Below, one piece after another: positions 1-10,609 of a stretch of DNA of 64,000 nt. The translations under genes and the position numbers were made by a program. Every line of letters starts with the position of its first letter. The stretch's first letter is position 1. The notes under the pieces are model-generated. The model had not been told where the DNA came from and did no database searches. It saw nothing but the letters and a program-made list of their open reading frames with translations. The DNA comes from Hoplostethus atlanticus (lineage: Eukaryota > Chordata > Actinopteri > Trachichthyiformes > Trachichthyidae). The DNA lies in the NCBI GenBank assembly GCA_034670405.1, contig JAXDDX010000059.1, positions 1,521,501 through 1,585,500 of the forward strand, in the 5' to 3' direction.

Positions 1-2928
1 GAAGGTCTCACAGCAGGAACAAGAAATTGATACCTACCTTGCTCCCACAATCAGCATAATTCAGCCTGCCTTTCTTTCTGTTTCTCCTTTTGCTTGTTTT
101 TTTTCCCCTTCCTCTCTCAACTCCCTGTTTCCTTTCACTCCTTGTTCTTCGTTTCCCATTTCACCTTTGTTGCGCTCCTTTGTCTACTCCTTCCCTCTCC
201 TGCCAGACCTCATTTCTCCTCTCGCCTTAACCCTCCATGGATACAGACTCCAGTGGAGGAGTAGGACCTGGTGGACACTGATAAGGCCTCTCCTTTAAAC
301 CTCAGGTCCACAGGCTGAGTGTGCAAGGAGAGGAATGGAGCAGAGTACGCTGCACCAACACAACCAAGTGGTTAAATCAGAGAGCACGATGCACAGCCAA
401 GAATCGCCATTTGTCTTTTGTTGTGGCTACAGGGGTGGCCCTGGGCATAGGGTAGACAATACGAAATGAGGACACAGTCATTTCAAATCAGATTAACATT
501 GCAGGACATATTTAGCTTTTGTTGTTGGTTTGTTGAAGGTTTTATTTGGAAAAGCAGGCATAAACTCCGAATGACTTATTGGCAGAAAATGAGGGGCTAA
601 ACTCAGTAAAATGGGAAATAAATTTAGTTCTAAACCTGCTAATCTCTATCAACTGATCCCAAAAAACAGGATAACAGCTCTTTTAATAGATAAAAAAAAA
701 AAAAAAAATTAAATGAGGCAGTGTTCTTAAGCTGTCAGCCGTCACCCAGGTAATTTATTTTATCTCGGCCATCTCTTTGCGGGTACCCCTGTAAGCCGTA
801 AGCCGTCCGCCACAACACCTGTCATGGCTGTAAGCTCCACGGTTGCAGATGGACAGATATCGTCTCCAAACTAGCTTTCCAATCTACTCTGTACCTCCCA
901 GGCTGGCAGGAGCAGCCTCTGTCTGTTTTCAGAATAAATGTGGGAAATTAACCAAGTAGTTTATTTTGGTGTGCTCAAACTGGTTGATGAAAGATTTCTT
1001 TTTTAATTTAATTTATTTTTACTCTTTTACTCTCATTACTCTTTCCTTTAACAAAATGCATCTAGATTGATGCTCTGTAGCAACTGATCTGAATGTAAAA
1101 ATAACCGCAAAATACTACACACCAAATAAAAAGTATTAACCTAAGAGATTTTACAAAATATTAAAGCCAAAGCATGCTCTTTATCTCATGTTCAGAATTT
1201 ATGCAGACTATGCCCACCAAATCCTACTTCATTGCTGCCTTACATTATTACACCAGTGAGAAATTTTAGCTTGCATTTGCCTCCCAGTGGTATAATTATT
1301 ATGATTACCAAGCTTGTGTAGCAGTTTATTATGAGAATGCCAGGCTTTTATTTGCCATCTCTCCTTTATAGCAGAGCATAATGATATTCTGTCAGATTGT
1401 GTGGAAGATTAACAGTTCATTATACCGCCAAACTTCAGTGCAGAGTGCAAATACCCCACTAATGCCTGGGGCAATGAATATAAAAAGCATAAGATCCAAC
1501 AGAGAGAGAAAACATACATTAAGCTTATCATGACTCACTGAGAGGGATCTCACCACACAAAATAGTGAAAATAGTATAAATGTTTAATGGTGCACTGAGC
1601 AGGATGACCATCAATGTTTTTTTTCCCTTTCTCTCAGAAGGTTCAAGAGCTGCATGTTCTTACTTCCGCTGCTGCTACTCCTGCACATTTGTTAGCGTGT
1701 TTATGAGACCGGAGTGAACGTCGTGCATTGTGCCTTGTGGGGTTAATGAATACCTTCAAGAAGAGAAAATGAATTCCCTATACTGTATTTTCCAAAGCAC
1801 TGAGTAATAGGATTCAAAACCACATTAAGGATTTAACATCAATAAGAATTTCATATGGGTCAAGGATCCACCACCTCCCCCCTACACACACACACACACC
1901 CCATCCTTAGTTTTTCTGATGTACACACTTACTCACACACATAGATAAAAGGCCTGCAAGATTTCCCTAAAGACTTTGATTTTCCTGATTGGAGCCTTAA
2001 GTGTAGCAAATGTTCAAGTCCTGCATCTGTGGTAAAGCATTTCTAAGTGTAAGCTTCACACTTCATGTCTGCAGTTCAGTGTTCAAAGATCAGTTCAAGG
2101 CCTTTTGACCACTTAGGGTGATTAATGCATTTCACATGGCCGATCATGCACGCATGTTTTCACAGCAGTATCAACAAGTATGTTGTTTTACATCAGGTTT
2201 GACAGATTCCTGCAGAAATGAATTGTATAAATGAGGGTCTAACCAGGGGCGTATACGTGTTCATCAGTACTGCATCCACTGAATGTTAATGTCATCTGTT
2301 TTCATTAAGGGAATCAAGTGAATCAAGCTGTCTATTTCTGCTAAGTAGAGAGGTCTGATGTCACCTAATTTTGGTCAGTTTTTTACAAATAGAGTTTAAT
2401 TCATATCAACTCGAATTTATAACAACAGCATGGAAGTTACTTGTATTTGTAGCTTTGCCCTGTAAATGCTTTTGCATCTATCAAAAGTGCTAATGTCCAT
2501 TAGCGTTAAGGTGATATATCGATGTGCAAAATATTCAGCCCATGTTGGCCTTTTATTAAAAATTGGATATCGGCCACTCAACATGGTGTCATCCACCATG
2601 TTTTTGTTATTATTTTTATTTCATATGGCTGACAGAAAAATCATTCCAGTGCAGTGTGGGCGTAGCTTCAAGGGGGCAGGCTGTAAAACCAGCAATGACA
2701 TTTCATTTTCTTTGGACATTATATTTATTCATTTAATTGAATTATGTTTTTTGTAAATTCATTATTTATTTAAAGGCCTAATGTATCTGAGAGGTTTCCC
2801 TACCATTGGATAGATGGGGTGAGTCATCCTGCCTTAAAAGAGCAATGCACCTAAAACAATTTCATTTGTATTTGTTTCAGTGGAAGGTTTTAGTGTCCCA
2901 TGATGGTCTGAGTGCTGCTTCAGAGACT
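1..2928. other. Non-coding unique sequence, no gene seen
   Basis: No open frame here exceeds about 96 codons and none has a recognisable domain. The first 240 bases contain a pyrimidine-rich stretch (about 65-235). A 17-base A run sits at 692-708 and a short (CA)8 at 1884-1899. The part from about 1190 to 1480 has balanced composition, many ATTA/TAATTA-type cores and no repeat character, the look of a conserved non-coding element, but this cannot be tested without other genomes. Confidence 0.6.
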
Positions 2929-3206
2929 GGTAACACTTTATTTGGATAGTCCAATGTTGATACTCAAATAACTAAACAACTAACAAAGTGTCACTTGCCT
3001 ATTTGCTGCATCTCTACAGACTATGTAATCCTAACCCTGATCTTAGTCTAACCCTAACCCAATCCTAAGGTTAACCCTCACCCTCACACTATTAAATGTC
3101 CGTAGTCTTCTATTGTGTATTGAGTATCACCTGAGAGTCAGTAGACGTTTTAGTGACACATTATAGTCTCTTAATAGTAAATTGAGTATCAGCGTTAAAT
3201 GTGAAC
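2929..3206. mobile_element. Short non-autonomous hAT-like MITE with 8-bp target duplication
   Basis: The 8-mer CAGAGACT occurs at 2921-2928 and again at 3207-3214, directly flanking a 278-bp segment. The segment begins GGTAACACTTTATTTGGATA and its other end, read on the minus strand, begins GGTTCACATTTAACGCTGAT; both then share GATACTCAA, so the ends form an imperfect inverted repeat with a small deletion in the right copy. An 8-bp duplication is the hAT signature. The interior carries telomere-like CTAACCCTAACCC (about 3049-3061), a frequent feature of fish MITEs. There is no coding capacity. The duplication and partial inversion are seen directly; assignment to hAT is from the duplication length only, because the ends do not start with the usual CAG. 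Confidence 0.65.
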
Positions 3207-3409
3207 CAGAGACTTTTCCATCCAACCAAAAATACAATTCAGGGGAAAACACATAATTCTTGTGAAGTTTTAGAAATGAAATCACATTTAAAGCTATTGA
3301 ATATTTGCATCAAATATCAGCTATTGGCATCTTCAATACTAAAACATTGGCATTAGTACCGGCTTTCAAAAACCCATCAGTCTAACCCAAACATCCATCT
3401 CTGATTCTG

Positions 3410-3535
3410 TGGATAGGTGCTTTTCCCCATCTAGGGAGGTCAGGTACAGAAAAATGCCCCTGGAGCTGGTAGGGATTTAGTGTCTTGCTCAAGGACACTT
3501 CAGCATGGTGGGTACTTGACAATGGGTCATTCAGT
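3410..3535 (-). repeat. SINE-type tail fragment (fish dispersed repeat)
   Basis: Read on the minus strand this contains AAGTGTCCTTGAGCAAGACA, then an A-rich CTAAATCCC segment and CCAGCTCCAGGGGCA. This run is a recurring part of teleost tRNA-type SINEs and their relatives. No A or B box promoter is visible in this piece, so it is a truncated copy. Recognition is from memory of the motif; exact family not assigned. Confidence 0.6.
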
Positions 3536-6255
3536 TGAAGGATGGCCTCTCTTATGACTAGAGTAATCATGATCATCCATAGTTTGTATTTTACCTTGTT
3601 GTTTATGTTTTTAAAGACCATGGTTCACTAATATAAAATTTAAGGAGACATCTAAATGGTTTTGGTCTTATAAATTCCTGTTTCTTGATGTTCTTTATTT
3701 CAAAGTCTCAAAATAATTAAATGTACTGCATTACATTTTCATGATTAGAATGTATTATTTATTATTTTGTCTAACTACAGGGGTCAGGGGTGACAACTTT
3801 AGATCCAGAACAAAACAGGACATAAATTAAAACCTTATGCTTAACAACTGAGGCTGAATAAGATGCAGAGTTGAAGTTGTAGCACTGCTGTATTTAATTC
3901 TTGACCAGAAAAAAATTCAGTGGTTACAAGAACAGTACGTGCTCTATTTCAACTATTTCATAACTTAAGGAATAAAAAATAATTCAAGCATCCCATGAGA
4001 ATTGATTTCAAGTTGATTGTAGAGAGATTCAAATAATGCTGTTAGCAAAAGGACGTATAAGAAAAACTGAGCTAGTAGACTACTTTTATTGATTTTCCCT
4101 GTTTGTGGTAGCAGCATACCATTACAGCACTGATGCAAAATCTAGGGGAACCAGTGGCTAGTGTTGAACAACAATGAACTTATATGACAATGTAGGTCGC
4201 CATGATTAAGTTTCCAACTAACAACTGTCAAAAGGGGAAATCAATAGGTAATTTTGGGGCCAGACAAGAGTGGCTGGAGTCAATATCCTGAACCACACAA
4301 CCCACTGGAAGGCCCTGAGGGAGCCTAGTAAAAGGATTACCCTCTGCTACCCTTAAGTTCTCACTCCATAATTGTCTTTGAGCAGTGATGAAGATCACAG
4401 GCATGAGCATGTCCTCAACCCACACTCTTACTGGATAGGAGATAGAAAATCAATACATATACATATATATATATATATATACAAGCTGAAGCTGCACCAT
4501 CACAATGGCCATGTTCGTGATCAGGTACTTACATTTCCATTGTTACATTACACACAGAAACATATTCACGAAGACTAACCTCCTGGAAACGTTCCTCAAT
4601 CCCAAGGTTAATAGTGTCATTCATATTACTAATCTCTACCATTTGAATAGAGGATAATCAAGAGGCTAATCAAGGCCTTTCATATAAGCTTTTTGTTTGG
4701 TGATCTATGCTGCGCATTTGCTCCCTGTAGAAAGGATTCTATCAAAGCAGAATGTAATGTACAGTGCAATATTCACTTTTTTCCACAGAGGGCTTTGAAT
4801 GGGAACATTGAATGAATCACGCTCTAATGCGAGCATTATCCTTCAGACATTTGTACTTATTGGGCTAATGCTTGTCAATGGAGCCAGAGTGGAGGATGAC
4901 ATTTTTATTGTGCAGTTTTATTGTCTGTCTCTTTTCAATAATGTTCATAGCTCATACCCATGCGCAAGGACTGTGAGATATTGCTTACATCCTTTGTGGT
5001 GCATTTAATAATGCATTGGACTCATACAACCTGATGAATCAACTGATAATTGAATAATGGCTTCTAAGTACTTTGGCGGGTTCCTCCAAAGTTCGTTCAG
5101 TATGTCCAGACACATGGTGAGCAATATCTTCAAACACCAATCTGGATTTAACAATGTCATTATTGTAAATAATCCTCTTTGACAGAATGAAGTGTGTTTT
5201 ATCGTTGTAAAGGATTTATTCTCTTTTGTGTTTTTATAAATCCCTGTTGCTTAGGTCTATGACTTTTTGAAAGGAGGAACTGCGGTGGAAATTCAAGGTA
5301 TAGATTGAAGCAGAGCCACTTGAAATGGGGTTGACTGACCCGGTATGGCAGTACACAACTGGCTTCAAATGAAAGAAATGAAAAGAAAGAGAAAAGCTTA
5401 TTGGATGTATTGAATCATTTTACTTTGCAGCCAGCCGAGGGATTGGATGGGGTGCGTGATCAGACTTCGATTCCCAGGACGAAATGTGTTATCAGAAACA
5501 CACTTGACCGCAGACATCTTGAAACAAACACATGAACCAAGCCATACACTGTTAAAAGACAGTTCCCTGAAACACAGAATGTAGTAACTGAGTTGCCATC
5601 AACCTAAAGCTGCAGCTATGGCAAAACAGATTTTTTGGTTAGAATCAGAAATTGCATCAGAAGGAGCTTTACCTCGTCCTCAGGCTAGGTGCCGTTTCAT
5701 GGTAGACAGCTCGTCAAGATGAGTGACAGGTGTTGAGACATGAACTTGCCCAACTGAGGGGTGGTGGGTGTGAGAGTGGGAGTGGGGGGAAGCAAACACT
5801 AGTTAAATATCGTAGCTGTAATATGGCCCAATTATTTGTTTTTATCAATTCCTTAAAAAAAAATGGAACCCAAAAAGTAAATGCATTGGTACCAAACTAA
5901 ATGAGCTAAAATTGTTGAAGAAATATTTAAGAAGTATTTGCAGAACTTAAAGTGCGATTCCACCCACTGTTATCCGCCCCCTTTGCTAATACAAAAGCTA
6001 CAACAGTGTAGGTTAACAGTTGCCACGAAGAGAGGCGGGAGGCGGGAAGGGGGAATTTGTAAACACAGATTAGTGGGTTGAAAAGGTTGAAACTCTATGA
6101 CAGCTGTATGTAAAATACAAAAATTACAAGGTGTGATTTTCTACAAAAATAGTAGTCATATATACATTGGGCTCATGCTAAGCCCAGACATATGACAGTA
6201 AGCTATGATACACTGTCATTGCCTGTATCTCCAAAAAGCAAACTAGTAACCTGGT
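3536..6255. other. Non-coding sequence, no gene seen
   Basis: Only short chance frames. It holds an (AT)n run at 4463-4481 and a G-rich stretch at 5758-5789 with four G runs but one long loop, so only a weak quadruplex candidate. The part at about 4640-5020 has balanced composition with AATCAAGAGGCTAATCAAGG and similar ATTA/AATC cores and could be a conserved non-coding element; this is inference. The part at about 5930-6060 has a short GC-rich patch of unknown origin. Confidence 0.55.
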
Positions 6256-6310
6256 ATAATAATAATAATAATAATAATAATACTCATCATAATAATCATA
6301 AATAATAATA
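6256..6310. repeat. (AAT)n microsatellite
   Basis: About nine perfect ATA/AAT triplets (6256-6282) followed by a degenerate continuation with TCATCATAATAATC to about 6310. It accounts for the poly-Tyr stretch in the minus-strand open frame crossing it. Confidence 0.95.
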
Positions 6311-6837
6311 TTTCTAGGCCTAAAACTAAATTCTGTCTCATTCAGAGCCTCTGTATCACAGCTCAGAGCAGTGTTTACACGTGTGTGGCCCAGTTTCACC
6401 TTGGCCACAGAGAGATTTTTTTGAGACTGCTGGGAATTATGGGCACTATGATAGCAGTGGTCCCATTGGGATTCTGTTGATGAAAGACTTCAAACGTTGG
6501 CTTTACTTACTAAAGGTGGATACGACACAAAGAGTACATCAGAGAAATCAAAGTCTCTCTCCAATGAATCAGGGCTCTCCAGGCCTGGAGAAATAAATAT
6601 GCCCTATAGGTACAGGGGGTTATGATAGGGATGATCCTATCCTAGAAGGTCATAACAACAGACGCCTCCCTCACAGGATGTGAAGCAATTTGCTAGGGTC
6701 AAGCAGTTAACGGTGTGTGGACAGCAGGCTGTCCCACATAAATTACCTGGAGCTGTGTACAGTATTTATGGCCTTGAAACACTTTTTTCCCAGTCATACA
6801 AGATCAGCACATGTTGATTTGGAGAGACAACACATCA
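6311..6837. other. Non-coding sequence, no gene seen
   Basis: Unique sequence up to the left end of the Harbinger-like element. No domain, promoter or RNA gene recognised. Confidence 0.5.
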
Positions 6838-8136
6838 GGGGCCTGTCTCAGGGAGCGAGATTAGTGGGTTAGCAAGCTAACTTTGGACTTAACCCTGGCT
6901 TTTCGGTCTCACAAAGGTGTCTCACTTTATAGCGGGGTAGATCACCATGGTAACTGAGGCTGCACACTTAACCTGCTCCGGAGCAGGCTATGTTCAGGCT
7001 ATCGGATCATAACGGATAAAAAGCCCACCTGCTCACCAATCAAAAAAGGTATCAACACTCCTAGAAAATCCTGTGGACTGTTTTTAATTACCTTTACTGC
7101 AAAGATTCCTTCAACAAAACCACATATGAACCAAAATATTGCAATCAAATGAAAGAAAAACTGTACATAGCGATACTATTGAATTAACACATAGTAAGAG
7201 TAACAGCACGTCTCTCTCAAAGATGTTGAGAGACAGAACCCCTTTGTTTTCCATAAGGATTTATTATATTAGAGATATAATAAATGTGTGTAGCATTTCC
7301 AGGCGATTTGCCCACTCTGGCTATGAAATATGGTTTCAATCAAAAGGCAGGTAGCTCATATTCGTCGGCTATAGTCATCAATAAGGAATAAAATTTACTG
7401 TTGCATATTAAGCGCGCTGAAATTTATTAGGATTCCCCAGAGTGATTTGTGCAATGGATTGTACCCATATTCCATCATCACAGCACTGGGGAACATGAGG
7501 TTGACTTTGTTAATAGAAAATCAAAGCCTCAATGCAAGACAATACAATACTGTATCAATGAGAAGTACCCACTGTGCCTAAATAACAGGGCAGTGATAAG
7601 CCGATTTACTTACACATTTACACAATTTTCCTTCAGCAATAGTCTCTAGCCTTGGCAGCAGGAACTGTGTTACTTTTTGCTGTCATATTTCTTGCATTGC
7701 TCATATTTACCTATTTTGATAGTATGTTCTTCTTGAAGCAAATACATAAATGCCAGTAATCCATTTATTTCCTATACTTCCCACTTCCATACTTAATGTG
7801 TTGAAACTGTTGGCAGTATTATGTTTATGTTTATATTATATATAGGTGTGTATATTCTATTTAATTTTCCCCGCTGAGTCCTATTACTTTTGCTGCTACA
7901 ATGATCAATAGTTCATCTTATCTTATCTTCATTGTGCCGCTCTGGATCTGTCCATGTTGCGTGCGATTGGCTATGTGTTACAAACCACGCCCTTTTTATG
8001 TGAACATATTCATAACTAGAAAATCCTGGGTTGACAGAGTGAGTTGATAACCACCTTTGTGAGACCAGTTATACGGGATTGCCATTGTTAGGTTTTGTGA
8101 AGCCAGCTATTGCCGAGATACACATAGACAGGCCCC
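6838..8136. mobile_element. PIF/Harbinger-like DNA transposon, non-autonomous or decayed
   Basis: The left end starts GGGGCCTGTCTCAGGGAGCG and the right end, on the minus strand, starts GGGGCCTGTCTATGTGTATC: eleven identical terminal bases in inverted orientation. A second inverted match, GGTCTCACAAAGGTG, lies 67 bases in from the left end (6905-6919) and 70 bases in from the right end (8052-8066), so the subterminal spacing also agrees. GGGCCTGTYTC ends with such internal blocks are typical of fish Harbinger elements. The 1.3-kb interior shows no transposase or MADF-like frame. The flanking 3-mers (TCA left, GAC right) do not match, so the target duplication is lost or the ends are off by a base or two. 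The inverted ends are seen; the family is from general knowledge. Confidence 0.8.
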
Positions 8137-8300
8137 GACACAGTCCTGTCAGCTTCACAGCCTTAAGCCTGATTTATGCTTCTGCGTCCGCTAGTCTGCG
8201 TACATGCTCGCCGACGTCTGCGTGGGTGTTTGTCAACATACTTGCACATAGCATTAACACGTACAGTAGGGGGTAGTGTCGCATTTACTAAAACTAACAG
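8137..8300. repeat. Possible dispersed DNA-repeat fragment beside the Harbinger element
   Basis: The stretch CCTGATTTATGCTTCTGCGT followed by alternating GCGTAC/GCCGACGTCTGCG blocks resembles a CpG-rich terminal part of a teleost DNA transposon family. No matching inverted end was found nearby. Recognition is weak and rests on the TTTATGCTTCTGCGTC motif. Confidence 0.35.
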
Positions 8301-8518
8301 TAAGGAAAACGAAGAAGAATCCACATATGGAAACCCATTTTCACCCAAGATAAAAGACAAACAAACAAAGAGACGTGCTCGTTACGTTAACATGTAGATT
8401 TCCTAATTATCTAGGGATTTTACTTTCTTAATCTTAACCTTACCCTATTAGAGTTAGTTAACTGCCTAGCTAATTAAGATAGCTAAGTTAGCTTTTCGTT
8501 GTCTTATTTATTTTCAAG

Positions 8519-8580
8519 GTCATAGGGGGCTGGAGCCTATCCCAGCATACATTGGACAGAATGCAGGGAAACACCCAGTG
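8519..8580 (+). repeat. Fragment of common fish repeat (GCCTATCCCAGC family)
   Basis: The segment GGGGCTGGAGCCTATCCCAG followed by CATTGGACAGAATGCAGGGAAACACCC matches a widespread vertebrate repeat motif (GCTGGAGCCTATCCCAGC...CATTGGGCGAGAGGC...GGGGTACACCC). Only about 60 bases remain. Confidence 0.6.
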
Positions 8581-9499
8581 TTGTAGGGTGTTGTAGGTTT
8601 TTAACTTTAACTGCAGCAGTAAAACTCATAAGACTTTATGTTGCTTTTGTGATGTATGGAGTGTGAACTATTTTAATTCTCTTAACACATATATGCACAC
8701 ATGTTTACACCTGCAAGTAGCTTACAACCACAAGTACTTTTTGCAGATCCTTATTTTTTTTTTTTAAACTTGCACAAGAGGTAGAGCTGCACAGATGGTG
8801 GTACACTATGTGGGCCACATGGGACAATTAGTATGTGAATTGATGATGATGCGGGCTCAGCACTAATTGGAGGCTGGTAAATGAATGCGATTTCTCCCCC
8901 GTCTCAGTGGGCAGCAACATCAGGTAGCACTGTTATAAGTCTATTTCCGTAACCAGCCCTGGCAGCATATAATGGGCTGATCATATGCGATGTGCAGCCA
9001 ATCTGCACCTCAGCCACCAGCACTAATCACACACACAGATTGCATTAATGTCGCTTTAGAATCTTGTTTTGAAATAATTAAAGTACATCAGCATCTCATT
9101 TTGCTTGCAATAAAGCTTAGAATTAGTGGGAGTCTTTGAGATTTGAGGAAAGTGTTTTTTGAAGAGAGACTAATGTTTTGAGATGACATTGCATTTTTGT
9201 GAAACATACTATTCCCCATGCTGCATGTTTAATGAAGTCCCCCACCCCCCCATCCAACCCTTCCATTCTCATTTGAATAAATGCCTGTTCACACTAGAGA
9301 TGCAAAAGGGGAACAGGTTGGAGGCAAAAACAATTCCTTTGGATGCTTCTATGTACAGTATCCCTATTCAAGTAATCTTATTACGGGATATACCAGTCTC
9401 CAAATCTAATACATGAAGTATTGTGTTCTTAATTTGCAGATGAAAAAAGTTTGCATGTGTATTCTTTTATCTTGTATGATATCAGTTAAAGGCACTAGA
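8581..9499. other. Non-coding sequence; possible conserved element at 8830-9130
   Basis: No gene seen. The stretch from about 8830 to 9130 (with CAGCACTAATTGGAGGCTGG, CACTAATCACACACACAGAT and AATAATTAAAG) has the even composition and homeodomain-type cores typical of vertebrate conserved non-coding elements. That reading is inference. Confidence 0.4.
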
Positions 9500-9732
9500 T
9501 GTTTGAATCAAAGCTCCCATTCAGGACGCCTGTGCAGAGCAGTCTGGCTTAAAATTATCGGTTCAATGTGACCTTTATCATATGATCTTGCCAGGATGCA
9601 GGCGACAGGTCCGGATGTTGAAAAATCTGATTTTATTGACATTGCTATCAGATCTTTAAAACCAGATATGAAAGTGGTCTGGCTCACATTGGCTCGCAAA
9701 AATTCTACATAGTCTGGATGCAATCAGCTACA
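9500..9732 (-). repeat. Possible dispersed repeat, family unknown
   Basis: A 71-codon minus-strand frame fills this stretch, but the sequence (GGTCACATTGAACCGATAAT, GGACCTGTCGCCTGCATCC on the minus strand) looks to me like a fish DNA repeat rather than a gene: there is no recognisable domain and no upstream exon signal. It directly abuts the left end of the candidate hAT element that follows. Confidence 0.3.
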
Positions 9733-9734
9733 AT

Positions 9735-10609
9735 CAGGGCCCCCAGGAGTCCATGATCGCGGAATCTTTCGCGGAAAACTGGATGCAGCACAGAATGAAC
9801 TACGGAAAAATAGAAAAAACAGAAAATAGCCCATAATTACCTGTGATTGCATGTCACCACAGTTAGAGTTAGCTATTAACTTCTAATCTGCATCCCTGTT
9901 TTTTTGTGCTTCACGGCTTTAGTGCCATGCACATTGGCCATGGAGCGATTTGTTCTACCTGTGTAATCCAAGTCAAAGGCTGGAAATATCTCTGCTGCCT
10001 AAAGAGCCCAGTCTTAAAAAGATTTCCATGAGGATGTCTGAAAGCTCTTTTGTACAGTGTGCAAGTTTTATAAAACAGATGTGTGCCATATATTCTATAT
10101 ACTACGGCTATGGTATATATCCTATATACCACCTTACCATGGCAAGCGGTCCATATTACTCCACTGTAAATATCAGCCTAACAGGAAAAAACGGCAACAT
10201 TTTATGCAGGGTGGAGATTAACTTTGGTCGTTGCTTCAGCCGCTTGCTATTTTGTCAGAAAATTACATTTTTTGTAATTGTTTAAGTAAAATCTAAGATA
10301 TTGTATGATGAAAATGTATGGTATTATATGGCAATAATGTAGTAACCATTTCATAAAAGCTTTGCTGCACGTTTGATGCACTTTAACTGTGATTTAAAAT
10401 TCCATTCCGGTCTATCATTGTCACTTGGTGACCACCACCTCAAATGCAAAACAGACGTTCCTAAAAGACAGAGGACCATAACAACCACTATCAATGCAAC
10501 AATGTGTTTTTTAAAATATCCGCAGAATAATGCAGAAATTGTTATTTTACAAGCACAGAATTTAAAAACCCTACTGCAGAATTTTTACCACAGAATCCCT
10601 GGGGGGCTG
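9735..10609. mobile_element. Candidate non-autonomous hAT-like element with CAGGGCCCCCAG ends
   Basis: The left end reads CAGGGCCCCCAGGAGTCCAT; the right end on the minus strand reads CAGCCCCCCAGGGATTCTGT. Both continue into a TCCGCGGAA/TTCTGCAG-type subterminal region, which I associate with fish hAT elements. The flanks share ACAAT just outside each end (GCTACAAT left, GCACAAT spanning the right boundary), so an 8-bp duplication is possible only if one base has been lost. No transposase frame remains. Inside, 10112-10130 is a perfect 8-bp hairpin (GGTATATA, 3-nt loop). Confidence 0.45.

Noticed and set aside
3004-3090. Telomeric array at 3.05 kb
   Set aside because: Only two or three degenerate units, inside a MITE.
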